This document shows positions 11,000 to 21,942 of a stretch of 64,000 bases of DNA, piece by piece. The notes beneath the pieces were generated by a model that was not told where the DNA came from, searched no databases, and saw only the letters and a program-made list of their open reading frames with translations. Positions within the stretch are counted from its first letter, which is position 1. The number at the start of each line of letters is the position of its first letter. The position numbers were made by a program, and so were the translations under genes. Origin of the DNA: an uncultured Alphaproteobacteria bacterium (GTDB lineage Bacteria; Pseudomonadota; Alphaproteobacteria; HIMB59); the NCBI GenBank assembly GCA_902527545.1, contig CABZPR010000003.1, forward strand, positions 62,001 to 126,000, written 5' to 3'.

Positions 11000-11749
11000 A
11001 TGATCAAATCATATATTTATAAAAGTTTTAAAATTGAAATCTTATACGAGGACAATGATATAGCAATATTAAATAAACCTTCAGGTCTCATTACACATAA
11101 AAGAAATGAATTAGACAATGGCCCTAGTTTACAAGAAAGTCTAAAGAGTCAATTTATAATTGATGATGATGAAAAATTAAAAGAGGGTATTGTCCATCGT
11201 TTAGATAAAGATACAAGTGGCATAATAATTATTACTAAAAACCTGATATCTAAAGAAAAATTAAGGCATATGTTTAAAAATAGGAATATAAAAAAAAATT
11301 ATCTAGCTTTTACCTACGGTGTTCTCAATCAAGACAAAATTGAGATCAATACAAATATTTCAAGAAATAAATATCGAAGGACAAAATTTGAAGTATCTGA
11401 TAAGATTGGAAAGATTGCTATTTCTAAAGTATCAAATATAAAAACTTTTTTTGGTTCTTTAAGTCTTCTAAATTGTGAGATTATTACTGGTAGGACACAT
11501 CAAATTAGAGTTCACCTTTTGAGTTTAGGGCTTCCAATAATTGGAGATAAAGATTATAAATTAAACAAAGAGCAAACATTTCGTTTAAATAATATGTCTG
11601 ATGATATTAAAGATTTAGTTTCACAATTTCCTAGACAGGCTTTACACTCTTATAAGATAGAATTTATTCATCCAATTTTAAAAAAAAATATCAATATTAC
11701 TTGTGAATTACCTAACGACATGAAAAATTTGAATAGAAATTTAAAATGA
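11000..11749 (+). CDS. RluA/RluC/RluD-family 23S rRNA pseudouridine synthase (start set to internal ATG)
   Basis: GIVHRLDKDTSGIIII and TGRTHQIRVHLLSLGLPIIGD motifs; the first 24 aa of the listed ORF are antisense to the divergent TM ORF. Confidence 0.9.
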   Translation: MIKSYIYKSFKIEILYEDNDIAILNKPSGLITHKRNELDNGPSLQESLKSQFIIDDDEKLKEGIVHRLDKDTSGIIIITKNLISKEKLRHMFKNRNIKKNYLAFTYGVLNQDKIEINTNISRNKYRRTKFEVSDKIGKIAISKVSNIKTFFGSLSLLNCEIITGRTHQIRVHLLSLGLPIIGDKDYKLNKEQTFRLNNMSDDIKDLVSQFPRQALHSYKIEFIHPILKKNINITCELPNDMKNLNRNLK

Positions 11750-12639
11750 ACATAGAAAATAAAAATTTATTGCCTGTAATTACGTCTGAAAATGATGTTT
11801 ATCCTTATTTGAAAAAGATAAATCAGTTTCCTATTTTGACAGATGAGGAGGAGAAAAGACTCGCTAATAATTGGTTAAAAAATGGAGATACTAAAGCTGC
11901 TCAAAAACTTGTTACTAGTCATTTGCGTTTAGTCGCTAAAATTGCAATAGGTTATAAAGGATATGGCTTACCATTATTTGATTTAATATCGGAGGGTAAT
12001 TTGGGTCTCATTCAAGCAATAAGAAAATTCGATCCTGAAAAAGGTTTTAGATTAGCTACTTATGCAATTTGGTGGATAAGGGCATCAATTCAAGAATATG
12101 TTTTACACAGTTGGTCTTTAGTAAAAATAGGGACAACAGCAGCCCAAAAAAAACTTTTTTTTAATCTTCGAAGACTTAGAAATCAACTCAAGAAATATGA
12201 GGAGGGTTACCTTACTAACGATCAAATAAAATCAATTTCTGAAGACCTTGGAGTAACTGAAGAAGAGGTAAAACAAATGGAGGGAAGAGTATTTAATCAG
12301 GATTTTTCATTAAACACACCTTTAAATGATGAGAATGACTCTGAATGGATTGATCAAGTAGAGGATGAAACTATTGATAATGTCACTAAGGTTGAAGAAA
12401 ATGATGAATTAAAAAAAAGAAAAGCACTTTATAAACAAGCTATTACAAAACTTGAGCCTAGAGAAATAGAAATTTTGACTGCAAGAAGACTAGATGAAGA
12501 GCCAAAAACACTTGAGGACCTTAGCCAGAAATATTCAATTAGTAGGGAAAGAGTTAGGCAAATAGAGAATAAAGCTATTAAAAAACTTCAAGAAGAGATC
12601 AAACTTATCAAAGATCAAAAACTTTTAGCAAAATCCTGA
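11746..12639 (+). CDS. rpoH: RNA polymerase heat-shock sigma factor RpoH
   Basis: Sigma-70 region 2 (FDLISEGNLGLIQAIRKFDPEKGFRLATYAIWWIRASIQEY) plus RpoH-type 'VLHSWSLVKIGTTAAQKKLFFNLR' and region 4 'SRERVRQIENKA'. Confidence 0.93.
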   Translation: MNIENKNLLPVITSENDVYPYLKKINQFPILTDEEEKRLANNWLKNGDTKAAQKLVTSHLRLVAKIAIGYKGYGLPLFDLISEGNLGLIQAIRKFDPEKGFRLATYAIWWIRASIQEYVLHSWSLVKIGTTAAQKKLFFNLRRLRNQLKKYEEGYLTNDQIKSISEDLGVTEEEVKQMEGRVFNQDFSLNTPLNDENDSEWIDQVEDETIDNVTKVEENDELKKRKALYKQAITKLEPREIEILTARRLDEEPKTLEDLSQKYSISRERVRQIENKAIKKLQEEIKLIKDQKLLAKS

Positions 12640-12640
12640 A

Positions 12641-13894
12641 TTATCTTATAATTGTTTGATTTCTTTCAGGTCCCAATGAAATAATTTTAATCGGAATACT
12701 TAAGTATTCCTCGATATATGAAATAAATTTTTTTAGATTATATGGTAGATTTTCAAATTTACTCAAATCTTTAACTTCGCCCCAACTAGGAAAAAGTTCA
12801 AAGTCTTCATCATCTAAAGATACTGCATCTAGAGAGTAGCTTTCACTAAAATTGACATCCTCATATTTTTTTAAATTATAACTTTTACACACCTTGATTT
12901 CAGAGAGATTATTTAATACATCAGCTTTTGTCATACAGAGTTCATCTACACGATTAATTTCACAACTATATTTTAAAGAAACTAAGTCAAGCCAGCCACA
13001 CCTTCTTTTTCTTTTTGTAACTGTGCCAATTTCAACACCTTTCTTAGCTATGTAGTCGCCAACATCATCAAATAATTCAGATGGAAATGGTCCATTACCG
13101 ACTCTAGTTGCATAGGCTTTAAATATGCCAACCGTTTTATAATCAACCTGTATTGCAGAACCTATAACAATATTTGATGAGACAGTATTTGATGAAGTTA
13201 CAAATGGATAGGAGCCATGATCTAAATCAAGAAGTGCACCTTGAGCACCTTCAAATAATATTTTCTTATTTATAAATTTTTTTTTAATAAAAGAATTATC
13301 AACAATTAATTCTTTTACTAAATCATAAAAATTGAGTAACTCTTGAACTGTCTTTTCAATATTAATTTTACTTTCATCAAAACTCTCAAGAATTGGGTCA
13401 TAAAATTTTTTTATTGTATGTAATTTTTCTTCAATTACATATTTAGATTTTAGATCATAAAGTTTAATGCTCTTTCTGCCAACTTTATCTTGGTAAGCAG
13501 GCCCAATGCCTTTGGAGGTTGTACCAATTTTTTTTTCATTTTTTAATATTAACTCATTAATTTTATCTAATTGCTTATGGTATTCTAAGATAAGAGGTAT
13601 ATTTGAGGACAAATAAACCATAGGGTTATCAATTTTTTTAGTAATTTGATTATACTCATTATAAAAATGATAAGGGTCAAGAACAACGCCTTGACCTAAA
13701 TAACAAATTTTTCCACGAATTACACCAGATGGTATTAAATTTAATTTATAAGTAGTATCGTCAACAATTACAGTGTGACCAGCATTATTTCCACCTTGAT
13801 ATCTTACAACTAAATCAAAATCATCTGAGAGATAATCAACTATTTTACCCTTACCCTCATCACCCCACTGAAGTCCAATAACTGCTTTATTCAT
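12641..13894 (-). CDS. purA: adenylosuccinate synthase
   Basis: GLQWGDEGKGKIVD, GTTSKGIGPAY, FEGAQGALLDLDHGSYPFVTSSN. Confidence 0.97.
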   Translation of the reverse strand: MNKAVIGLQWGDEGKGKIVDYLSDDFDLVVRYQGGNNAGHTVIVDDTTYKLNLIPSGVIRGKICYLGQGVVLDPYHFYNEYNQITKKIDNPMVYLSSNIPLILEYHKQLDKINELILKNEKKIGTTSKGIGPAYQDKVGRKSIKLYDLKSKYVIEEKLHTIKKFYDPILESFDESKINIEKTVQELLNFYDLVKELIVDNSFIKKKFINKKILFEGAQGALLDLDHGSYPFVTSSNTVSSNIVIGSAIQVDYKTVGIFKAYATRVGNGPFPSELFDDVGDYIAKKGVEIGTVTKRKRRCGWLDLVSLKYSCEINRVDELCMTKADVLNNLSEIKVCKSYNLKKYEDVNFSESYSLDAVSLDDEDFELFPSWGEVKDLSKFENLPYNLKKFISYIEEYLSIPIKIISLGPERNQTIIR

Positions 13895-14601
13895 TAAATC
13901 AATTCAGCTATGTAATCGACATTGCATGAAAAACCGAAACCCTCAACTTTTTTTGTATTTTTTTTGTATTTATAACCACCACCTTGGGCTAATATTTTTT
14001 TTGTAAAATTTGAGTAGACGTAAAAAAAAATATCCTGATGGTAGTCTTGGGAAAAAAAATCTTTTTCTAAATTTAATTCAAAAGGAGCATTAATACTTTT
14101 TTTAAAAATATTTATAAATTTTGAAATATTATTTTTGTGAGTGATACAATTTAGTAGGTAACTTGTTTTATTTGATATTTTTGGATCTGTAAAAACATAA
14201 GTATAATTTTTTTTAATAATTTTTTTTAAAAACTTATCCAAAATTTGTAAGACTTCTTTGAAGGATTCATTTTTAGATAAATTAATAATTTCAACACCAT
14301 GTTGTCTGAATTGTTTAATATTATTACTGTTCATTTTATCTTTTTTAAATACATCTCCCATGTAGTAAAGGAAGTGTTTGGAATTTGAGTCGTGAGTCAA
14401 AATTGTGTTAATAACCTGACCTGTGATATCTGAACGAAGAGTAGCATCTGATAGTGATCTTAAAGATTTATCTTCAATTACAGATGTGAAAATTCTTGAA
14501 AATTTTTTGTTAGCACTAACAATTTTTGTGAACGAGTTATCTAAACTCTCATATATATTGGCTGTTTGTGAGTATTTTGTATCAAATGAATTAACAAGCA
14601 T
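13894..14601 (-). CDS. hisZ: HisZ-like ATP phosphoribosyltransferase regulatory subunit (compact class II aaRS-like)
   Basis: LSDATLRSDITGQV (motif 2-like), FRQHGVEIIN, AQGGGYKY; adjacent to purA. Confidence 0.7.
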   Translation of the reverse strand: MLVNSFDTKYSQTANIYESLDNSFTKIVSANKKFSRIFTSVIEDKSLRSLSDATLRSDITGQVINTILTHDSNSKHFLYYMGDVFKKDKMNSNNIKQFRQHGVEIINLSKNESFKEVLQILDKFLKKIIKKNYTYVFTDPKISNKTSYLLNCITHKNNISKFINIFKKSINAPFELNLEKDFFSQDYHQDIFFYVYSNFTKKILAQGGGYKYKKNTKKVEGFGFSCNVDYIAELI

Positions 14602-15943
14602 CCGAAATAATTTTTTTAATTTGTTTTTTTAATTTGTTTAGACTAATTACTTTTATATTTCTTTTGTGATATTGCAAGTTTACTCTTAAAAGTGGCTCCG
14701 TGCCCGAAGGACGTATGTTGTAATAAATATCATAATTTTTAAGTAGTTTATTTAGTTCCTTGTAAATACTCTCTTGATTTAAATAAAATCTTTCATGATC
14801 TATTCTTTGATTTATATTTAAAACTTCAAGTAAATCGATACCATTTCTTAATACTGATAAGCTTTTGTTTTCTTTTAAAATTAATGTGAGTAATCTAATG
14901 GCTGTTGTCATGCCATCACCGATTAAAATGTCATCATGAAATATAAAATGTCCAGATGGCTCGCCTCCAAAAAAATATTTATTATCTAATATTTCTTTCA
15001 GAATATTTTTATCACCAACTTTTACTCGTTTTAATTTTAAACCTAATTTTCTTAGAGCTATATCAAGACCGTGATTTGCAATTTCGTTAGTAACTAATAC
15101 AGAACCCCTTTTTATTATTTTTTTTGATAAATAATATTTAGCAAAAATATAAATTAATTCCTCTCCATTTAACACTTTACCTTTTTCGTCTATAATAATA
15201 ACTCTATCACCATCACCATCTAAACAAATTCCTATATCGCATTTTTTTTTCTTAACTAACTTTGAAGCCTTATAGGGAAATAAAGAGCCACAGTTTTGAT
15301 TAATGTTTGTGCCCGAGGGGTTATTACCAATAGTGTGCAAATCTGTACCCAATTCAAACAAAACTTCTGGTGCCACCTTATAGGATGCTCCGTTTGCACA
15401 ATCTAACGCTACTTTTAGTTGACTATAATTTAGATTTCTATCAGCACTTTGTTTTAGTGCTTCGGAGTATCTTCCTAATGCATTTTTAAGTCTTATAGCT
15501 TTTCCATAATTTGACTGTTTTATTTTAAAATTATCAAAGTCGTAATTAAAAAATAAATCCTCTATTCTATTTTCATCTTCTGGGGAAATTTTTAGACCTT
15601 GCCCTGAAAAAAATTTTAGTCCGTTGTCCCTGTAAGGATTATGCGAAGCTGTAATCATTACTGAAAAATCTGCTCTTAACGACTTTCCTAAAACTGTTAA
15701 GGCTGGTGTAGGTAAAGGTCCTACTAAAATTACGTCGATACCCATAGATAAAAAACCCGATGTTAAAGCTGGTTCAAAAATATATCCTGATAATCTGGTG
15801 TCTTTGTTGATTACCACTCTTGAGATTGAATTTTTCTTCCTTAAAACAATTGAGGAGGCCTTTGCTAGTTTAAGAACATTTTCAGGCGTAAGTGGATACT
15901 TGCCAACTTCCCCCCTGATCCCATCAGTACCAAATAACCTCAT
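14591..15943 (-). CDS. glmM: phosphoglucosamine mutase
   Basis: LFGTDGIRG, ITASHNPYRDNG, LDGDGDR, GGEPSGH, RPSGTEPLLRV. Confidence 0.97.
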   Translation of the reverse strand: MRLFGTDGIRGEVGKYPLTPENVLKLAKASSIVLRKKNSISRVVINKDTRLSGYIFEPALTSGFLSMGIDVILVGPLPTPALTVLGKSLRADFSVMITASHNPYRDNGLKFFSGQGLKISPEDENRIEDLFFNYDFDNFKIKQSNYGKAIRLKNALGRYSEALKQSADRNLNYSQLKVALDCANGASYKVAPEVLFELGTDLHTIGNNPSGTNINQNCGSLFPYKASKLVKKKKCDIGICLDGDGDRVIIIDEKGKVLNGEELIYIFAKYYLSKKIIKRGSVLVTNEIANHGLDIALRKLGLKLKRVKVGDKNILKEILDNKYFFGGEPSGHFIFHDDILIGDGMTTAIRLLTLILKENKSLSVLRNGIDLLEVLNINQRIDHERFYLNQESIYKELNKLLKNYDIYYNIRPSGTEPLLRVNLQYHKRNIKVISLNKLKKQIKKIISDAC

Positions 15944-15970
15944 GAGAAATATTTAATATTAGACTTATCG

Positions 15971-17902
15971 TTAATTTGGAAGGGGAAAATCTTGATCTTT
16001 TGTAAAAGATGGTAAAGGGCCTTTGTTTAATCTTTCTTTTTGATTATTTGACATATCGTCCGAACTATCTGAGGATAAATCGTCATCCCTTTTAGGTTTA
16101 ATACCATTAATTAAGTTTTTAATTTCTTCGCCAGTAAGAGTCTCATATTCTAGGAGTCCTTTAGCTATAGTATGCAGATCTTTAATATTATCTGTAAGTA
16201 TCTTTCTAGCTTTAGCCTCTGCATCTTCAACAAGGCGTATAACTTCTTGGTCAATTATTCTTGCAGTTTCCTCAGAAATATTTTTAGATTGCGTTACAGA
16301 GTGACCCAAAAATACCTCTTCTTGATTACCAGTATATCTTACTCTACCAAGCTTATCACTGTAACCCATTTGTGTAACCATAGCTCTTGCCAAGTTGGTA
16401 ACTTGTTGAATGTCACCAGCAGCTCCAGAGCCTATCTTTTCAGGACCAAATATTAATTCTTCAGAAATTCGTGCAGCTACTGTAACCACTAATTTGTCTA
16501 AATATTCATCTTTACGATGGATTACTTTATCTTGCTCAGGTACGCTCATAACAAATCCTAGGGCCCTACCTGTTGGAATAATTGAAGATTTATATATTGG
16601 GTCAGCGTGCTTACAATGGAGATTTGCTAAAGCGTGTCCCGCTTCGTGGTATGCTATTACTTCTTTCTCACTGTCTGATATTATTTTTGATTTATTTTGA
16701 GTTCCAAGCATTACTTTATCTTTAGCATCCTCAAAATCATCCATAGTTACAATTTTTTTATTCTTTCTAGCCGCTATAAGCGCAGCTTCGTTTACTATGT
16801 TAGCTAAATCTGCTCCTGAAAAACCAGGGGTTGATCTAGCAATAGCAATAGTTTTAACCGATTTATCCATTTTAATTTTTCTTGTATGTACTTTTAAAAT
16901 TTTGTCTCTACCGATAATATCAGGAGCAGGAACAACAACCTGTCTGTCAAATCTTCCAGGTCTTAATAAGGCGGGGTCGAGAACATCTGGTCGGTTAGTT
17001 GCAGCAACAATAATCACACCCTCATTAGCTTCAAATCCATCCATTTCAACAAGAAGTTGATTAAGGGTTTGTTCTCTTTCATCATTTCCTCCTCCCAATC
17101 CAGCACCTCTGTGCCTTCCAACAGCGTCTATTTCATCGATGAATATTATACATGGTGCATTTTTCTTGCCTTGTTCAAACATATCTCTAACTCTACTGGC
17201 TCCTACACCTACAAACATCTCTACAAAATCAGATCCAGATATTGAGAAAAATGGCACCCCAGCCTCTCCAGCTATCGCTCGAGCAAGAAGGGTCTTACCA
17301 GTTCCAGGTGGTCCAACAAGAAGAGCTCCTTTAGGAATTTTTGCACCTAATCTTTGAAACTTTTGAGGATCTTTTAGAAAGGACACAACCTCTTCTAATT
17401 CTTGTTTAGCCTCATCAATTCCTGCGACATCGTTAAATGTCACTCTTTGTTTATTTTCATTAAGTAATTTAGCTTTTGATCTTCCGAAACCTAGGGCTCC
17501 TCCGCCTTTACCCGATTGCATTTGACGCATGAAAAATATCCAAACACCAATAAGAAGAAGCATTGGAAACCAAGAGACAAATATACTTAGCAGCGGATGC
17601 ATACCAGATTGTTCAGGTTTTGCATTAATGGCTACCTCATTATCATTAAGCGTTTCAATTAAATTTGGATCTCTAGGGGCATAAGTTGAAAAATCAACAC
17701 CATCCATAGTTTGGCCAAAAATATTATTCCCTTGAATCTCAACCGATTTAATTTCACCATTTTGCGCTTTGTCTAATAAAGTTGAATAAGTGTATGTTAC
17801 AGAAGAATAATCTCGTTGAGAGTTTTTAAATACATTAAACAAGCCAAGTAAAATCAGACTAATGATAATCCAGACAAAAATATTCTTCGAAAAATTTTTC
17901 AT
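15971..17902 (-). CDS. ftsH: ATP-dependent zinc metalloprotease FtsH
   Basis: AAA+ Walker [32 protein letters not shown] protease motif. Confidence 0.98.
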   Translation of the reverse strand: MKNFSKNIFVWIIISLILLGLFNVFKNSQRDYSSVTYTYSTLLDKAQNGEIKSVEIQGNNIFGQTMDGVDFSTYAPRDPNLIETLNDNEVAINAKPEQSGMHPLLSIFVSWFPMLLLIGVWIFFMRQMQSGKGGGALGFGRSKAKLLNENKQRVTFNDVAGIDEAKQELEEVVSFLKDPQKFQRLGAKIPKGALLVGPPGTGKTLLARAIAGEAGVPFFSISGSDFVEMFVGVGASRVRDMFEQGKKNAPCIIFIDEIDAVGRHRGAGLGGGNDEREQTLNQLLVEMDGFEANEGVIIVAATNRPDVLDPALLRPGRFDRQVVVPAPDIIGRDKILKVHTRKIKMDKSVKTIAIARSTPGFSGADLANIVNEAALIAARKNKKIVTMDDFEDAKDKVMLGTQNKSKIISDSEKEVIAYHEAGHALANLHCKHADPIYKSSIIPTGRALGFVMSVPEQDKVIHRKDEYLDKLVVTVAARISEELIFGPEKIGSGAAGDIQQVTNLARAMVTQMGYSDKLGRVRYTGNQEEVFLGHSVTQSKNISEETARIIDQEVIRLVEDAEAKARKILTDNIKDLHTIAKGLLEYETLTGEEIKNLINGIKPKRDDDLSSDSSDDMSNNQKERLNKGPLPSFTKDQDFPLPN

Positions 17903-17939
17903 AATTATAATATAGTTAGAGTTACTTACGTTTAAAGTA

Positions 17940-18893
17940 CTAAGTAAGATTTATACATATTTTTTTATTAAAGACACCTATTTTTCCTGAAAATACTGAC
18001 ATTTCTTTACTGTTTTTTAAGTGAACATTTAGTATTTTTATGAAATTTCTTATATTTTCATCACGAATTTGTTTTTTCATAAGATGACGATATTCATAAT
18101 AAAATGACTGTACTATAAAAAACCTAAGACTCTCGTTCAAAAGATTAAATTTTTGTATTTCAACAACAAAAATTTTGTATTGTATTCTTTTAAAAAAATT
18201 ATGGTGCAAGCAATTTAGATGAAAAATTTTAGAAAAGTTGACTCTTTCACTATTGACTTGTTTAAAGAGTTTTCTTGAAACTAAAAAATTTCTTATTTTG
18301 TTTCTTGTATAATCTAACTCTAAATTAGTTCTATCCTCAAACCAAATGAGTCTCTTGTTATTGGCATAGTTTTTAATTTGTCTTTTTGAAAATTTCTTTA
18401 ATGGGCGATGTAATTTAATTTCCTTATATTTTTGTAGGAAGATTTTTGACAATCCTGGTGCACTGGATTGTTGAATTTTTCTCAAGAAAAATGTTTCATT
18501 TAAATCATCGAGATGGTGACCTAAAAATATGTCTTCAATATTTCTTTTTTTTGAAAATTTGTATAAATAATCATATCTGGTTGATCTAGATTTTTCTTGG
18601 AAACCCTCTAATTTATTGTTCAGAGATAGTTTTTTAATAAAAACATTTTTATTTACAAGGTTATAAAATTTTATGAATTGTTTAATTTCATATTTTCCTT
18701 CAGATCTTTTTTGGTGATCAAAGATTAAATAATATATATTTTTATTATTAAAAAATTTTGATTTTATTATTAAATCGAATAGAACCGTGCTATCTAAACC
18801 ACACGAAATTGAAATTAGTATTTTTTTATTAGATTTTATATTATTTTTAAGATAATTTTTTACACTTTGTGCAAGCGATACATTTTTAATCAA
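17940..18893 (-). CDS. tilS: tRNA(Ile)-lysidine synthase (divergent PP-loop)
   Basis: PP-loop '[16 protein letters not shown]', '[15 protein letters not shown]', 'NKIRNFLV'; locus between cpoB and ftsH. Confidence 0.85.
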   Translation of the reverse strand: MIKNVSLAQSVKNYLKNNIKSNKKILISISCGLDSTVLFDLIIKSKFFNNKNIYYLIFDHQKRSEGKYEIKQFIKFYNLVNKNVFIKKLSLNNKLEGFQEKSRSTRYDYLYKFSKKRNIEDIFLGHHLDDLNETFFLRKIQQSSAPGLSKIFLQKYKEIKLHRPLKKFSKRQIKNYANNKRLIWFEDRTNLELDYTRNKIRNFLVSRKLFKQVNSERVNFSKIFHLNCLHHNFFKRIQYKIFVVEIQKFNLLNESLRFFIVQSFYYEYRHLMKKQIRDENIRNFIKILNVHLKNSKEMSVFSGKIGVFNKKICINLT

Positions 18894-19914
18894 TAATTAA
18901 ACCACAATTTTTTTCAGTTTGAAGTGATTTTGCATTCTCAATAACTTCTTTATTTTCTAAATAAGAACTCGAAAAAATTAAATCCTCCATAATTAGACAT
19001 CCATTTTCTTGATCACCAATGCTAAAAAGTGACTTTCCAAGCCAAAAATAATTTTCAGACTTAAATTTAGAGAATGTTGAGAAATCTCTGTGTCTTATTC
19101 CAAAATATTTTATAGCTTCAATTATTTCATTCTCCATAAAATAAGTCCTACCAAGGAGATAGTAAGTTTCGGCCAAATATTCTTCTTGATCAGTATTGGA
19201 GTCAATTATTAAAAGTAAACTTTCAATAGCAGACTTATTATCAAGACTTGCAAAGCTTGTTTTTGCATTTTTTAATTCTTGCTCAACATCTATTATTGGC
19301 TTATTTAGTTCAATTTCTCTCTCTTCAATCAGTTCATCTAAATCATTAAGCATCGAAATATTTACTTCTGAAATAGTTTTTATCTCTATTTCACCTAATT
19401 CCTCTTTTTCGAGACTCAATGAAGAAATTGTTTCATCAGGCTTTTCACTTTGGATTTCTGTAATTTTTTCTGTATCTCTCTCAAGATCTGAAAGGCTTAT
19501 TTGTCCTAATAATTGTTCGTCTTCTGAATTTTCTACGATATTTGAAGAACTTTCTTCTATATTTAATTGATCAGATATGCTGATGATTTTTTTTTCTTCA
19601 GAGTCAGATGATGTGTATAAAGAATATAAATTACTAACATCATCTTTAATATCCGAAATTTGTTTTTCCAATGAAATGACACTTTTTGAAATATCATTTA
19701 TTAGTTTTTTTAATTCTTCTAAATCATTTTTACCACTTGAGTATGTATCATCACTTAGTGACGATTCATTTTTATAAACAAACTTCTGAAGATCAATTAT
19801 ATCATTTTTAATTCTGTCTAATTCTACAGATGCCTGATTGTGTTTTTCAGATTGAGATTGGTTACTAAAAAGGAGTAAGAAAAAAATAACAAAGATTTTG
19901 TAAATTTTTTTCAT
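18886..19914 (-). CDS. cpoB: tol-pal system periplasmic protein (CpoB/YbgF-like)
   Basis: Signal peptide, coiled coil, C-terminal TPR-like 'AETYYLLGRTYFMENEIIEAIKYF'; adjacent to pal. Confidence 0.8.
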   Translation of the reverse strand: MKKIYKIFVIFFLLLFSNQSQSEKHNQASVELDRIKNDIIDLQKFVYKNESSLSDDTYSSGKNDLEELKKLINDISKSVISLEKQISDIKDDVSNLYSLYTSSDSEEKKIISISDQLNIEESSSNIVENSEDEQLLGQISLSDLERDTEKITEIQSEKPDETISSLSLEKEELGEIEIKTISEVNISMLNDLDELIEEREIELNKPIIDVEQELKNAKTSFASLDNKSAIESLLLIIDSNTDQEEYLAETYYLLGRTYFMENEIIEAIKYFGIRHRDFSTFSKFKSENYFWLGKSLFSIGDQENGCLIMEDLIFSSSYLENKEVIENAKSLQTEKNCGLIID

Positions 19915-19924
19915 AGAAGTTACT

Positions 19925-19947
19925 GGTGCCCTTCTATAAAGAGCACC
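19925..19947. terminator. intergenic hairpin between pal and cpoB
   Basis: GGTGC-c-CTT..AAG-a-GCACC; stem with one mismatch. Confidence 0.45.
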
Positions 19948-19962
19948 TTAATGAAATTTTAA

Positions 19963-20508
19963 TTAATTACTTACTAATGTTACGCCGCGTCTATTTTGAC
20001 TGTAGGCAGTTTCATCAGATCCAATGACTTCTGGTCTTTCTTTACCCCAGCTTACATATTCCATTCTATTAGTATCAATTCCAGCTTGAGCTAGATAAGA
20101 GTAAACAGAAAATGCTCTTTTGTCTCCTAAGGCCAAGTTGTACTCACGAGTACCTCTTTCATCAGCATGGCCTTCAACAGTTATGTTAGTGTCAGGGTAT
20201 TGCATTAACCAAGCCGCTTGCGCATCAAGTGTTGCTTGTGCATCAACAGTAAGTTCTGAACTGTCGAATTCAAAGAAAACTCTATCGCCGACATTAACGA
20301 TCAAATCTTCTTGGGTACCAGCTGTTATTTCACCACCAGAAGAAGAGGTAGTACTAGCTGAAGCTGCATCTGAATCTCCGCCTTGTTCTGTTTTAGTAGC
20401 AGCACATGAAGCAAGGAAAAAACCCGCAACAATAAGCATAAACAAATTTTTTAACATTATAAATCTCCGCGTAAATATATTCTTACTATAGTTTAGGTAA
20501 ATAAACAC
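19963..20508 (-). CDS. pal: peptidoglycan-associated lipoprotein
   Basis: Lipobox 'FFLASCAATK', OmpA-like domain NITVEGHADERGTREYNLALGDKRA. Confidence 0.95.
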   Translation of the reverse strand: MFIYLNYSKNIFTRRFIMLKNLFMLIVAGFFLASCAATKTEQGGDSDAASASTTSSSGGEITAGTQEDLIVNVGDRVFFEFDSSELTVDAQATLDAQAAWLMQYPDTNITVEGHADERGTREYNLALGDKRAFSVYSYLAQAGIDTNRMEYVSWGKERPEVIGSDETAYSQNRRGVTLVSN

Positions 20509-20577
20509 TGAATTTTTTGGAAATCAAGACAATTCTTATTTAATTTTTTATGAATTTTGTTGAATTTTAATGATTAT

Positions 20578-21915
20578 TTATAACAAAGGTGACCAAGCAG
20601 GGTCGCTTCCATCCCTTGGAGTTGGAATGACCCTCTCATTGTATCCAGTAATGTCAATAAAATGTATTGTTACTTCACCACCAGTACCATCAAGATTTGA
20701 CCTTTTTTGTCTATGAAATATTAAATATCTACCATTTGGGGACCAAGCGGGTGACTCTAAAGCGAAATCCCTAACAATCACTCTTTCATTATTTCCATTC
20801 ACATCCATAACGCCTATGTGGAAATTACCCTGGGTTAGCTTGGTAAAAGCGATCAAGTCACCTCTTGGAGACCAAACTGGGTTTCCATATACACCTTTAC
20901 CTTTTGAAATTCTTTTAATGTTATCTCCATTCTTATCCATAATAAATAATTGGGGACTCCCACCACGATCAGAATTAAAAACAATTTTTTCTCCATCAGG
21001 AGAAAAAGATGGTGATGTATCAATTCCAGAGTCATTTGTTAATCTTGAGCGAGATCGAGTGTTTAAATCCATTAAATATATTTCAGAATTTGCTGCATTG
21101 TTGGGATCTGAAAAAGACATCACTACACTTTGGCTATCTGGTGAAAATCTCGGTGCAAAAGTCATTCCAGGAAAATCTCCAACAATTTCTCTTTCACCTG
21201 TTTTAAGATTGTAAATATAAACTCTTGGAAGATTATTTTTGTATTCCATATATGTGATTAATTGTTTATTTGGTGCAAAGCGCGGAGTTAATACCATATT
21301 TTTTCCATCTGTTAAAAATTGATGGCTATCTAAATGTCCATCTTGATCCATTATTGCTAATCTTTTTACTCTTTGATCTAACGGGCCAATTTCAGAAACA
21401 TAAACAATTCTTGTATCAAAGTAACCTGTTTCACCAGTAATCCTCTCGTAGACAATGTCGCTTACAGTGTGACCCACTCTTCTTATTAGATTTTCATCGG
21501 GTATTGTTAGTTGCAATTTTTCTATTTCTTTTGCATTAAAGACATCATAAAGCCTCATTCTGAGTCTAATCCCTTTATCAGTTTTACTAACATCTGCACT
21601 TAATAAAAACTGTGCTTTGATTAATTTCCAGTCTTCAAAACGTGGAACTTTTTCAACTAAGTTGTCTGATTGAATGTAAAGATCTTCATTTACAGTGTAA
21701 AAAAGTCCGGAATTTGTAAGATTATTAGAAATAATTAGTCTAAGTGTATTTCCGTATCTAGCTGTATCTGAGTCAGCGCCAAAAATTTGAGTTATAGCTA
21801 TGGGAGTGGGCTCAACTTTACCTTGTGCAATAGTTACCTCTAAAGCAGAGTTTGCATTAAATGAAAAAAACAAAATTATTAGAATTTTTTTAATCATAAA
21901 AATATTTCTAATCAA
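20578..21915 (-). CDS. tolB: Tol-Pal system protein TolB
   Basis: Beta-propeller repeats (FSPDGEKIVFNSDRGGSPQLFIMDKNG). Confidence 0.95.
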   Translation of the reverse strand: MIRNIFMIKKILIILFFSFNANSALEVTIAQGKVEPTPIAITQIFGADSDTARYGNTLRLIISNNLTNSGLFYTVNEDLYIQSDNLVEKVPRFEDWKLIKAQFLLSADVSKTDKGIRLRMRLYDVFNAKEIEKLQLTIPDENLIRRVGHTVSDIVYERITGETGYFDTRIVYVSEIGPLDQRVKRLAIMDQDGHLDSHQFLTDGKNMVLTPRFAPNKQLITYMEYKNNLPRVYIYNLKTGEREIVGDFPGMTFAPRFSPDSQSVVMSFSDPNNAANSEIYLMDLNTRSRSRLTNDSGIDTSPSFSPDGEKIVFNSDRGGSPQLFIMDKNGDNIKRISKGKGVYGNPVWSPRGDLIAFTKLTQGNFHIGVMDVNGNNERVIVRDFALESPAWSPNGRYLIFHRQKRSNLDGTGGEVTIHFIDITGYNERVIPTPRDGSDPAWSPLL

Positions 21916-21942
21916 TTAAGCAACATACACCTTAAATTTTTA

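Noticed and set aside
16172-17357. Several plus-strand ORFs antisense to ftsH
   Set aside because: All lie opposite conserved AAA+/protease motifs of ftsH; chance ORFs.
20120-21214. ORFs antisense to or overlapping pal and tolB
   Set aside because: Overlap highly conserved genes on the other strand or frame; no support.
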